Below, in pieces: positions 52,036-60,085 of a DNA stretch of 64,000 nucleotides. The stretch is from JBJHBP01 sp050485685 (GTDB taxonomy: Bacteria; Pseudomonadota; Gammaproteobacteria; Steroidobacterales; Rariloculaceae). Where the stretch lies: positions 60,720 to 124,719 of the forward strand of contig JBJHBW010000006.1 of assembly GCA_050485685.1 (NCBI GenBank), given 5' to 3'. A program made the position numbers and the translations under genes. The notes under the pieces are model-generated. The model was not told where the DNA came from and searched no databases. It saw only the letters and a list, made by a program, of their open reading frames with translations. The first letter of the stretch is position 1. Every line of letters begins with the position of its first letter.

Positions 52036-52866
52036 ATGGAGACAGCAGGAATGAGCCGCCAAGAGAGCGTACTTCTGGTCGGATTCGGCAATATGGGCCG
52101 CGCGCTGGCCGAGGGCTGGCTCGCACGCGGTTATGACGGCCGGACTATTCTGGTGGCGGAGCAGTCCGACGAAGCGCGGGCTGCAGCGTGCGGGCTGGGA
52201 CTGCAGGTCATTGAAGCGGAGGTTGCCGCAAACCCGCCACAGGCGGATGTCGTGCTGATTGCCGTCAAGCCGGGACAGGTCGACGAGGCACTGCGACGCT
52301 GGGGCACGCTCGTGCCGACAGCCGCGTTCCTCTCCATCGCAGCCGGCAAGCCTTTGCGTTATCTGGCTGCCCGGCTGAAGGAAGGGGCGGCAGTCGTGCG
52401 CGCCATGCCGAATACGCCGGCGGCCATTGGACGGGGCATGACTGTGTTGTGCGCGAACGAGCATGTCAGCGGCCGGCAGCGCACGATGTGCGAGGCGCTG
52501 CTGGCAGCGGTGGGCGCGGTCGCCTGGGTCGAGGAGGAGAGCCTGATGGATGCGGTGACGGCGACCTCCGGCAGCGGGCCGGCCTACGTCTTCCTGCTGA
52601 TTGAGGCGATGACCGATGCTGCCGTAGAACTGGGTCTGGACAGGCGGCTGGCGCGCCATCTTGTGACGGAGACGGTTGCCGGCGCAGGTGAGTATGCGCT
52701 GCAATCCGGTGTGGATGCCGCTGAACTCAGGCGGCAGGTTACAAGTCCCGGCGGAACGACCGAAGCAGCCCTGTCTGCGCTGATGGCTCCCGACGGTTTC
52801 GGGGCGCTGCTGAAGAGGGCCCTGCGGCTGGCTTCCGAGCGCAGTCGAGCGCTCTCAGCGGACTGA
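52036..52866 (+). CDS. proC: Pyrroline-5-carboxylate reductase
   Basis: 276 residues. The Rossmann motif LLVGFGNMGRALAEGWL at the N-terminus, MPNTPAAIGRGM, and the signature SGSGPAYVFLLIEAMTDAAVELGL in the C-terminal dimer domain identify ProC, the last step of proline synthesis. ATG 52036 is followed by a second ATG at 52051, whose AGGA is too close to act as its ribosome site. The partner proB is missing from its usual place beside obgE and is not in the window. Confidence 0.94.
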   Translation: METAGMSRQESVLLVGFGNMGRALAEGWLARGYDGRTILVAEQSDEARAAACGLGLQVIEAEVAANPPQADVVLIAVKPGQVDEALRRWGTLVPTAAFLSIAAGKPLRYLAARLKEGAAVVRAMPNTPAAIGRGMTVLCANEHVSGRQRTMCEALLAAVGAVAWVEEESLMDAVTATSGSGPAYVFLLIEAMTDAAVELGLDRRLARHLVTETVAGAGEYALQSGVDAAELRRQVTSPGGTTEAALSALMAPDGFGALLKRALRLASERSRALSAD

Positions 52867-53015
52867 ACGATCCGCACCGCCAGTGAGACGGAGTCTGGTG
52901 ATATTGGTTGAGTTAATTCAAATAAGGCTTTGTGTGAACTTGGAATCCTGTCACAATCCCTGCCAGGTTTGCGTGCCGGCGCAGCCTGAGATCGACGTCC
53001 GGAGGGAGGATTCCG

Positions 53016-55682
53016 GTGGATGATCAGACGCGGGACCCGTTAGACACTGTCAGCGCGCAGGCGCCTGCGCCAATGCGTCTGGAATCCCGTGGTTCGCGCG
53101 GCCCGGGGCTGGATCTGGTCTGCACCAAGGTGGCGGTGGATCTGCAGGGTGTTTCCGCCACCAACGCCCGCGAACGCATACGCGGCGGCATGCAGTCGCT
53201 GACCGATGCCTGCGGCGCGGATTCGGTATTCATCGCGCTGTTCGATGAACAGGCCGATCTTCTCGAGGAAGTTCATGCCGGTCGCGCCACTTTCTCCACC
53301 TGCAATCCCGAAGTGCTGCGCGGTCGCAGCCTGACCGAATTTCCATGGATGCGGGGACGGCTGGAGCATCTGCGGCTGCTGGAGATCCGCGACACGGCCC
53401 GGGCGCCGCTGGCGCAGCGTCGCGACGCGGAACAGCTGGCCAGCCTCAATGTCAGCGCGGCACTGATGGTCGGCTTCAACATTCGCAACCGTCTGGCCGG
53501 CATGATCGGTGTCTTCAGCGCCGTGCCGGAGCCGGACTGGGGAGCGGATCTTCAGCTCGCCCTGAAGCTGGTCGGCGTCAGCTGCGCCAGCGGACTGGAA
53601 CGCATTGGCCTGGAAGAGGATCTGGGCAATGTGGAAGAGCGCGATCGTCTGGTCACCAAGACCGCCAATGACGGCCTGTGGGACTACGATGTGCGTGAGA
53701 ACACGATGTATTTCTCGCCGCGCTGGCGGGAGATGCTCGGCTATAGCGAGAGCGAGGAAGTGCCGGAGTGGCGGTTCCTGGTGCACCCGGACGACATGGC
53801 CAGGGTGCAGTCGCAGATTCGCGAACACCTGGAAGGCCGCTCGGACCTTTTCGAAAGCGTGCATCGCATGCGTCATGCCAATGGTGAATGGCGCTGGATA
53901 CAAAGTCGCGTCAAGGGCCGACTGGATGACAACGGTCGCCTGAAGCGACTGGTGGGTGTGGAAACCGACATCACCGAGCGCAAGCTGTACGAGGAAGCGC
54001 TGTTCCGTGAGAAGGAGAGCGCCCAGATCACCCTGCAGTCCATCGGTGACGGTGTGGTCACCACCGATGCCAGCAGTCTGGTGCAATACCTGAATCCCGT
54101 TGCCGAGGATCTCACCGGCTGGAAGCTGGATGATGCGGTGGGCCGGCCCATCGACGAGATCTTCCGCGGTTTTCATGAAGAGACCTGCGAGCCGGTGGAA
54201 AATCCCGTCGCAGTGGCGATGCGGCGCAACCGTTCCACCAAGTCAGTGCGGCCCACGCTGCTGATACGTCGCGACGGCAACGAGCTTTATATTGAGAGCA
54301 CCGCGGCGCCGATTCGGGATCCCGTGGGGAAAGTGACCGGCGGCGTGCTGGTATTCCACGATGTCAGCGAATCCCGCGAGCTGAACCGGCGTCTAAGTTA
54401 CGCGGCCAGCCATGACATCCTGACCGAGCTCGTGAACCGGCGCGAATTCGAAAATCGCCTGGAACGGGGTCTGAAGAGCGCCAAGGCTCGCGAAACCTCC
54501 TATGCGGTGCTCTACATCGATCTGGATCAGTTCAAGATCGTCAACGACGCCTGTGGCCATGCCGCAGGTGACGCGCTGCTGAAACAGCTGGGCGCGCTGC
54601 TCAAGTCGAAAATCCGCTGGCGCGATACGCTGGCGCGTCTGGGCGGGGACGAGTTCGGCGTGCTGCTTGAAAGCTGCACCATGGATGAAGCCCTGCGCAC
54701 GGCCGAGACCCTGCGCGAGCTGATCGGTGAGTTCAAGTTTGTGTGGGACGAGCGCACGTTCCGGCTGACGGCCAGCATAGGCGTCGTGCCGATCACGCCG
54801 GCAACCGGCGATGTCGCTTCCCTGCTCACGGCGGCCGACAGCGCCTGTGCCGCGGCCAAGGATGCCGGTCGCAACCGTGTCTACAGCTACCAGGAAAACG
54901 ACATAGACCTGATGAAGCGGCGCCGCGAAATGCAGTGGGCGGCGCGTATCAGCAATGCGCTCGAGGACGGGCGCTTCGACCTGTTTCGTCAGACCATTCA
55001 GCCCCTGCAGCCGGGACTGGGCGAAGGGGCTCACTACGAGCTGCTGATCAGGATGCGCGACGAGCAGGGTGCGCTGGTTTCGCCGGAACTGTTCATCAAG
55101 TCAGCCGAGCGCTACAACCTGACGCCGGCCATAGACCGCTGGGTGATCACGCACGCGTTCCGCTGGCTGGTATCGGAAGCTGATGAACGCGAGCGTCTGT
55201 TCCTGTGTTCCATCAACCTGTCCGGTCAGAGTCTGACCGACGAGAAGTTCCTGCCGTTTGTCATCGACCAGCTGCGTACCAGTGGCCTGGACGGCTCCAA
55301 GATCTGCTTCGAGATCACCGAGACGCATGCGATCGAGAATTACTCCCAGGCGAACCGATTCATTCATGCGCTCAAGGAACGCGGCTGCAAGTTCGCGCTC
55401 GATGACTTCGGCACTGGACTGTCCTCATTCGGTTATCTGAAGAACTTCCCGGTGGATTTCCTGAAGATAGACGGCAGCTTCGTGAAAGAGATCCTGCACG
55501 ATCCCATCGATCGCGAGATGGTGCGTTCGATCAATGAGATCGGCCACCTGACCGGCAAACGCACGATCGCCGAGTTTGCCGAGAATGCGGAAATCATCAC
55601 CATGCTGCGCGGCATGGGCGTGGACTATGCTCAGGGGTATGGCGTGTCCGAGCCGCAGCGCCTGATGCAGGCCGTCGCCTGA
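53016..55682 (+). CDS. GAF-PAS-PAS-GGDEF-EAL signalling protein
   Basis: 888 residues, no membrane segment. GAF-like sensor (about 40-195), a PAS/PAC pair (about 205-330 and 335-450), a GGDEF domain with intact GGDEF at 543-547 and an RxxD inhibitory site (RWRD) five residues before it. The EAL domain has ELL (E675) in place of EAL, INLSGQSL, FEITET, DDFGTGLSSFGYLK and LKIDGSFV. The usual lysine and acidic residues are kept, so both cyclase and phosphodiesterase activity are possible. GTG start preceded by a GGAGGGAGG stretch. Confidence 0.92.
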   Translation: MDDQTRDPLDTVSAQAPAPMRLESRGSRGPGLDLVCTKVAVDLQGVSATNARERIRGGMQSLTDACGADSVFIALFDEQADLLEEVHAGRATFSTCNPEVLRGRSLTEFPWMRGRLEHLRLLEIRDTARAPLAQRRDAEQLASLNVSAALMVGFNIRNRLAGMIGVFSAVPEPDWGADLQLALKLVGVSCASGLERIGLEEDLGNVEERDRLVTKTANDGLWDYDVRENTMYFSPRWREMLGYSESEEVPEWRFLVHPDDMARVQSQIREHLEGRSDLFESVHRMRHANGEWRWIQSRVKGRLDDNGRLKRLVGVETDITERKLYEEALFREKESAQITLQSIGDGVVTTDASSLVQYLNPVAEDLTGWKLDDAVGRPIDEIFRGFHEETCEPVENPVAVAMRRNRSTKSVRPTLLIRRDGNELYIESTAAPIRDPVGKVTGGVLVFHDVSESRELNRRLSYAASHDILTELVNRREFENRLERGLKSAKARETSYAVLYIDLDQFKIVNDACGHAAGDALLKQLGALLKSKIRWRDTLARLGGDEFGVLLESCTMDEALRTAETLRELIGEFKFVWDERTFRLTASIGVVPITPATGDVASLLTAADSACAAAKDAGRNRVYSYQENDIDLMKRRREMQWAARISNALEDGRFDLFRQTIQPLQPGLGEGAHYELLIRMRDEQGALVSPELFIKSAERYNLTPAIDRWVITHAFRWLVSEADERERLFLCSINLSGQSLTDEKFLPFVIDQLRTSGLDGSKICFEITETHAIENYSQANRFIHALKERGCKFALDDFGTGLSSFGYLKNFPVDFLKIDGSFVKEILHDPIDREMVRSINEIGHLTGKRTIAEFAENAEIITMLRGMGVDYAQGYGVSEPQRLMQAVA

Positions 55683-55690
55683 CGACCGAG

Positions 55691-55721
55691 GCCCGGTGCC
55701 CGACGCCGGGGCATGCCGGGC
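55691..55721. terminator. Hairpin between the GGDEF/EAL gene and nadC
   Basis: GCCCGG-TGCCC pairs with GGGCA-TG-CCGGGC around a 7-nt loop (one 2-nt bulge) in the 44-nt gap of two convergent genes. No T-run follows. Confidence 0.5.
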
Positions 55722-55726
55722 GGCGC

Positions 55727-56563
55727 TCAGACGAAGCGCAGCGAAAAATCCACGGCGCGCAGGTGCTTGGTAATACTGCCGGTGGAGATGTAGTCGACGC
55801 CGGTTGCGGCGATTCCCGGCAGGTCCTGAAGCTCGAATCCGCCTGACGCTTCCAGCTCTATGCGCCGAGGTGCCGCATCGCGCAGGGCGACCGCCTTGTG
55901 CAGATCGGCCGTGGAGAAGTTGTCCAGCATGATCCGGTCCGCGGCCGTTTCCAACGCGACTCCAAGTTCATCAAGAGATTCAACTTCGACCTCTATCATT
56001 TTGTTTTTATGAAGACTTCGAGCAGCAGACACGGCTTCTGCTATGCCGCCCGCGGCGGCAATATGGTTTTCCTTGATCAGCACGGCATCGAAGAGGCCGA
56101 TACGATGGTTGACGGCGCCTCCGCAGCGCACCGCGTACTTCTGCGCCAGGCGCAGACCCGGCAGGGTCTTGCGAGTGTCGAGGATGCGCGTGGTCGTCGC
56201 GGCCACGGCGTCGGCGCAGCGCCTGGCCGCCGTGGCCGTCCCGGAGAGTGTCTGCAGCAGATTCATTGCGGTGCGCTCGCCGGTCAGCAGGCTGCGCGCG
56301 CGGCCTTGCAGCGAGCACACGATGGTATCGGCGTCGAGCAGATCACCATCGGTGTAGCGCCAGTCGATGGCAACGTCGGAATCGATCTGGCGGAAGACTT
56401 CGTTGAACCAGGCGCTGCCACACAGCACAGCGCGCTCGCGAACCCGCAGTTCTGCGGTCGCCATCGTCTCCGCGCTGATCAGTTCGGCCGTCAGGTCGCC
56501 GTTGCCGATGTCCTCAGCCAGCGCCCTCGTTACAAGCTCTTCCAGATCGTCAGGCAGCTGCAC
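55727..56563 (-). CDS. nadC: Nicotinate-nucleotide pyrophosphorylase (carboxylating)
   Basis: 278 residues, GTG start. The quinolinate phosphoribosyltransferase domain has RTAMNLLQTLSGTAT, ILDTRKTLPGLRLAQKYAVRCGGAVNHRIGLFDAVLIKENHI and EVEVESLDELG, then IMLDNFS and LEASGG. It makes nicotinate mononucleotide from quinolinate and PRPP in NAD synthesis. The first base overlaps the stop of the PuuD-like gene (TAGTG), so translation may be coupled. Confidence 0.95.
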   Translation of the reverse strand: MQLPDDLEELVTRALAEDIGNGDLTAELISAETMATAELRVRERAVLCGSAWFNEVFRQIDSDVAIDWRYTDGDLLDADTIVCSLQGRARSLLTGERTAMNLLQTLSGTATAARRCADAVAATTTRILDTRKTLPGLRLAQKYAVRCGGAVNHRIGLFDAVLIKENHIAAAGGIAEAVSAARSLHKNKMIEVEVESLDELGVALETAADRIMLDNFSTADLHKAVALRDAAPRRIELEASGGFELQDLPGIAATGVDYISTGSITKHLRAVDFSLRFV

Positions 56564-57174
56564 TACAGGAAAAAGCCAAGGTGCCCCGGTCCCACCATGC
56601 TCATCAACATGGGAATGGACAGCACCGTATTTGTACGTGAGGCGAGAAATGCCACCCGCCTGGCCTTGTTGATCTCTTCAGCGGTGGCTTCGACCAGTCC
56701 CAGCACTTTCTTCTGGTTCGGCCAGATCAGGGCCCAGACATTGAACAGCATGATGGTGCCCAGCCAGGCGCCGATACCGATCGTGAATCCATAGACCGCG
56801 CCGCTGGAGCCCGGTACCAGTCCCAGCGTGAACGCGCCGAGGAAGTCACCGCGGTGAGCGAGGTAGGCCGCGCCGCTCAGCCAGGTGACCAGTGCCGCCC
56901 ATCGAAACCAGAGCAGGGCACGGGGGGCTACGTACTTGCTGATGCCGGCGCCTCCCGGTCCGCCCTGATCGCTGGCGGCCTGTGCCAGCGCCGGAACCTG
57001 CACGAAATTGAAGTAGTAAAGCAGGCCTATCCAGGTGATGCCGGCCATGACATGAATCCAGATGACCAGCGCATTGGCATTGAAATTCACACCGCCCAGC
57101 GACACGGCTGCTATCACGCTGGCAAGCACCAGTCCCGTAATCAAGGTGCCCTTGATGGTATTCAGTGGGTTCAT
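56563..57174 (-). CDS. PuuD-like urate hydroxylase membrane domain protein
   Basis: 203 residues with five to six hydrophobic helices: WIHVMAGITWIGLLYYFNFVQVPA, then RALLWFRWAALVTWLSGAAYL, IGIGAWLGTIMLFNVWALIWPNQKKVLG and a C-terminal NTVLSIPMLMSMVGPGHLG. This resembles the membrane part of the PuuD/DUF989 urate hydroxylase family without its cytochrome c domain. The stand-alone form is common in Gammaproteobacteria next to unrelated genes, so urate as substrate is doubtful. Confidence 0.75.
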   Translation of the reverse strand: MNPLNTIKGTLITGLVLASVIAAVSLGGVNFNANALVIWIHVMAGITWIGLLYYFNFVQVPALAQAASDQGGPGGAGISKYVAPRALLWFRWAALVTWLSGAAYLAHRGDFLGAFTLGLVPGSSGAVYGFTIGIGAWLGTIMLFNVWALIWPNQKKVLGLVEATAEEINKARRVAFLASRTNTVLSIPMLMSMVGPGHLGFFL

Positions 57175-57392
57175 TCGACCTCCCCGACGTGTCGATATTC
57201 GTGCTTTATTCTTGTCTTTGCCGGCCGGGACTTGCCCCGGCTCGGGTACTCTAGAAGAATAGGTGAGAGGCTGGCGCAGTTCAACGCATTCCGATCAGGG
57301 TATGCGTAGCGCACCGGCCGCCAGCGATGGGTCAGGTTTGCGGCACCGCAGCGTGCCGGCCCGGTGATGCAGTAACAGGAGGTTCAGCCGGA

Positions 57393-57713
57393 ATGGATGT
57401 CAACGAACGCATCAGACAGCAACTGTCAGGGTCCAAGGTGTTGCTGTTTATGAAAGGCACGCCCGATTTCCCGCAGTGCGGTTTTTCGGCGCAGGCAGTG
57501 GCAGCACTGCGTGCCGTAGGGGCGGAGTTCGACTCCGTGAACATTTTCGAGGATCCCGAGATTCGCGAGGGCCTGAAGGTCTACTCGAACTGGCCGACGT
57601 TCCCGCAGCTTTACGTGGGCGGTGAGCTGATCGGTGGATGCGACATCACGCTTGAGATGTACCAGTCCGGTGAACTCAAGCAGATTCTGGACGAGGTTGG
57701 CGCTACCGGCTGA
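57393..57713 (+). CDS. grxD: Grx4-type monothiol glutaredoxin
   Basis: 106 residues, active site CGFS with preceding MKGTPDFPQ and following WPTFPQLYVGGELIGGCDI. It carries [2Fe-2S] clusters bridged between two monomers with glutathione and passes them to target proteins. AGGAGG at 57377-57382 precedes ATG 57393. Its 218-nt upstream gap (to the PuuD-like gene start at 57174) holds nothing else I can name. Confidence 0.95.
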   Translation: MDVNERIRQQLSGSKVLLFMKGTPDFPQCGFSAQAVAALRAVGAEFDSVNIFEDPEIREGLKVYSNWPTFPQLYVGGELIGGCDITLEMYQSGELKQILDEVGATG

Positions 57714-57728
57714 ACGGCGCACTCGTCC

Positions 57729-58340
57729 TCAGTCCCTGGCTTCCCCGGAAGGGTAAAGACCGCGGAAGCGGTTCACGATCATGCAGAACAGGTTCGCGGT
57801 CATCTCGGCATCGTAGAGCGACGAGTGTGCCTGTGATTCGTCCCATGCCATTCCTGCGGCCTCGACCGCACGGCCGAGGACGGTCTGGCCGTATGCCACC
57901 CCGGCCAGCGTGACGGTGTCGAAGCTGGAGAACGGATGGAACGGATTGCGCTTCACACCGGTGCGTTCCGTCGCCGCATTGAGGAACTGCAGGTCGAAGA
58001 ACGAGTTGTGCCCGACGAGTATGGCGCGGGTGCATTTGTGGGCTTTTACCGCGGCACGCACTGCCTTGAACAGCCGCCGTAACGCTTCATCTTCGTCCAG
58101 CGCCGGCCTGAGCGGATGAAAGGGGTCGATGCCGGTGACCTGCAGTGATGCTGGTTCCATATTGGCGCCGGGAAAGGGCTTGACCAGGTAGCGGGTGCGG
58201 TCCACCGGTTGCAGCTGACCGTCGTCGTCGAATTCCAGCATTACTGCCGCCAATTCCAGCAGCGCGTCGGTGGCGGCGTTGAATCCTCCGGTTTCGACGT
58301 CGATGACAACTGGCAGGAAGCCGCGAAAGCGCTCGGCCAT
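57729..58340 (-). CDS. rnt: Ribonuclease T
   Basis: 203 residues of the DEDDh exonuclease family. VVIDVETGGFN (Asp, Glu), GHNSFFDLQFL (Asp), and AHSSLYDAEMTANLF (His, Asp) form the active site. RNase T trims the 3' ends of tRNA and other stable RNAs. The start, ATG 58340, lies 5 nt after the aminopeptidase stop, so the two genes are probably co-transcribed. Confidence 0.93.
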   Translation of the reverse strand: MAERFRGFLPVVIDVETGGFNAATDALLELAAVMLEFDDDGQLQPVDRTRYLVKPFPGANMEPASLQVTGIDPFHPLRPALDEDEALRRLFKAVRAAVKAHKCTRAILVGHNSFFDLQFLNAATERTGVKRNPFHPFSSFDTVTLAGVAYGQTVLGRAVEAAGMAWDESQAHSSLYDAEMTANLFCMIVNRFRGLYPSGEARD

Positions 58341-58345
58341 CGTGA

Positions 58346-59890
58346 TCAAGTCGGCTGCTCCAGTCGCTTTGCAAGTTCGGTGGCCGAGCCGCATTGTCGG
58401 TGCAGCAGCTCCAGTGTGAAGCGCACGCCAAAGCCTGTGGCGTTGCTCGGGATGTGAGCCAGGCCACCCTTGCGGTGGGCGGCACTGAGATCCATGTGAA
58501 TCCACGGGATTGTGTCGGGCACGAAGCGCGACAGAAACCGGGCGGCGAGAATGTGGTCTCCGGCGCCTTCCGGCGAGCATTGCATGATGTCGGCAATATC
58601 ACTCTTGAGTGCTTCGTCGAAATCCTTGTCCATGGGGAACGGCCATACGCGTTCGCCGCAGGCCCTGCCGGTGGAAATCAGCAACTGATGGGCTGTGTCG
58701 CGATTACTGAACACACCGCTGTAGCGGTCGGTCAGTGCGTGCACGCAGGTCCCAGTCAGCGTCGCGTAGTCGATCATCACCCCGGGGCGGGTCTGTGCCG
58801 CCAGCGCAAGAGTGTCGGCCAGTACCATCCTGCCCTCGGCATCGGTATGTATCACCTGTATGGTCGTACCGTTCAGCGCCCGGACCACGTCCTGCGACTT
58901 ATACGCGGTGGCTGATATGCGGTTTTCCGTGATGGCCAGCCAGGCATCCACCCGATATGGCACTTTCAGGGCGGCCAGCGCCAGCAACGTGCCCAGCGCC
59001 ACTGAGCTGCCCTGCATGTCGGTATGCATGTCCAGCATGCTCTTGAAGGGCTTGAGGTTATTGCCGCCGGTATCGAACACTATGCCTTTGCCGATCAGAG
59101 CGATGTCGGGCCGTTCCGGTGTGCCGTTCCTGCCGTTGCCGGCGGTGTAGGACAGGTGAATGATGCCGGCCTCGCGATCGGCGTTCCCCTGGGAAACGGC
59201 GAGAAACGCACCGGCACCCAGCTCGCTCAGTTTTTCTTCGTCGTAGAACCGGAATGCCAGTCCGTGCTGGTCCGCCAGAGCGCGAATGGCGTCCCTGTAT
59301 TTCGGCGCGCTGCCGAGATTGGGCGGCAGCGCAGTGAACCAGCGCGCCACATTGTTCCCCAATGCTTCAGCCTCACAGTCACTGATATCCAGCCGGGAGC
59401 TGATGCCGAGCAGCGTCAGCTGGCGCAATCTTCCAGGACGCCTGTTCGGCCTGCTTTTCAGGGAAGGCATCTCGAACGCGGACGCGGCGGCTGCGCAGAC
59501 CAGCTGTTTAAGCAGCACCGTGCGTGCCTCGTCGCCGAATCCGCAGACAAACAGGCCGAGCCGCGATGGTGATTCCCTGGTGCAATGTGCAATCAGGTCA
59601 CGGGCTGACTTCAGCGTGTCGAACACCTTGCCCTCGGCGAATGTCGCCAGCGTGATGCCTGTGGCGCGCTCGTTGGTCAGGCGCGTGCTCACCATCGTCG
59701 CGTCATGGCGGTGGGCATGATCGACCAGTTTCGCCAGCTGCTGGCCGTGAGGAAGCGTACGGAACAGGGCCTCGCCGGGCTTCTCCGGTACGACGATGGC
59801 CAGATGATCCAGCCCGTCCAGCACGTGTCGTGCCGGCGCGCGCGGACTCTGGGTGATCTTCAACGGGTGAAAATCGGGTATGTCAATCAT
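58346..59890 (-). CDS. M17-family leucyl aminopeptidase
   Basis: 514 residues. The M17 catalytic domain has LIGKGIVFDTGGNNLKP (metal Lys and Asp), an M17 ALAAL...KVPYRVDAW region, and the signature TDAEGRMVLADTL. Metal and catalytic residues thus look complete. The N-terminal macro-like domain is diverged from PepA. I chose ATG 59890 (MIDIPDF) after AAGG; a longer start at 59917 exists. It removes N-terminal residues from peptides in the cytoplasm. It is followed by rnt. Confidence 0.88.
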   Translation of the reverse strand: MIDIPDFHPLKITQSPRAPARHVLDGLDHLAIVVPEKPGEALFRTLPHGQQLAKLVDHAHRHDATMVSTRLTNERATGITLATFAEGKVFDTLKSARDLIAHCTRESPSRLGLFVCGFGDEARTVLLKQLVCAAAASAFEMPSLKSRPNRRPGRLRQLTLLGISSRLDISDCEAEALGNNVARWFTALPPNLGSAPKYRDAIRALADQHGLAFRFYDEEKLSELGAGAFLAVSQGNADREAGIIHLSYTAGNGRNGTPERPDIALIGKGIVFDTGGNNLKPFKSMLDMHTDMQGSSVALGTLLALAALKVPYRVDAWLAITENRISATAYKSQDVVRALNGTTIQVIHTDAEGRMVLADTLALAAQTRPGVMIDYATLTGTCVHALTDRYSGVFSNRDTAHQLLISTGRACGERVWPFPMDKDFDEALKSDIADIMQCSPEGAGDHILAARFLSRFVPDTIPWIHMDLSAAHRKGGLAHIPSNATGFGVRFTLELLHRQCGSATELAKRLEQPT

Positions 59891-60085
59891 GGGCTTGCCT
59901 TGACCCGCTTTGGGCAAAACCCGATCATAGCGCGGCCGGGAAGCGCGGCGTCGATGTGTGGGACTCTCCGAGCCGCGATCCTAGCAGGAGCATCTCGCGA
60001 ATTCACGCAGCGCTCACGGATTCGGACTGGGATTGAACGGATTCACAATCCTGTGCCCCTTACGTAAAGGAGTAAGCCTTCCATC

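Noticed and set aside
60021..60049. Promoter of aceE (TTCGGA-17-CACAAT)
   Set aside because: Both hexamers match the consensus poorly; I see no better candidate, so no promoter is called.
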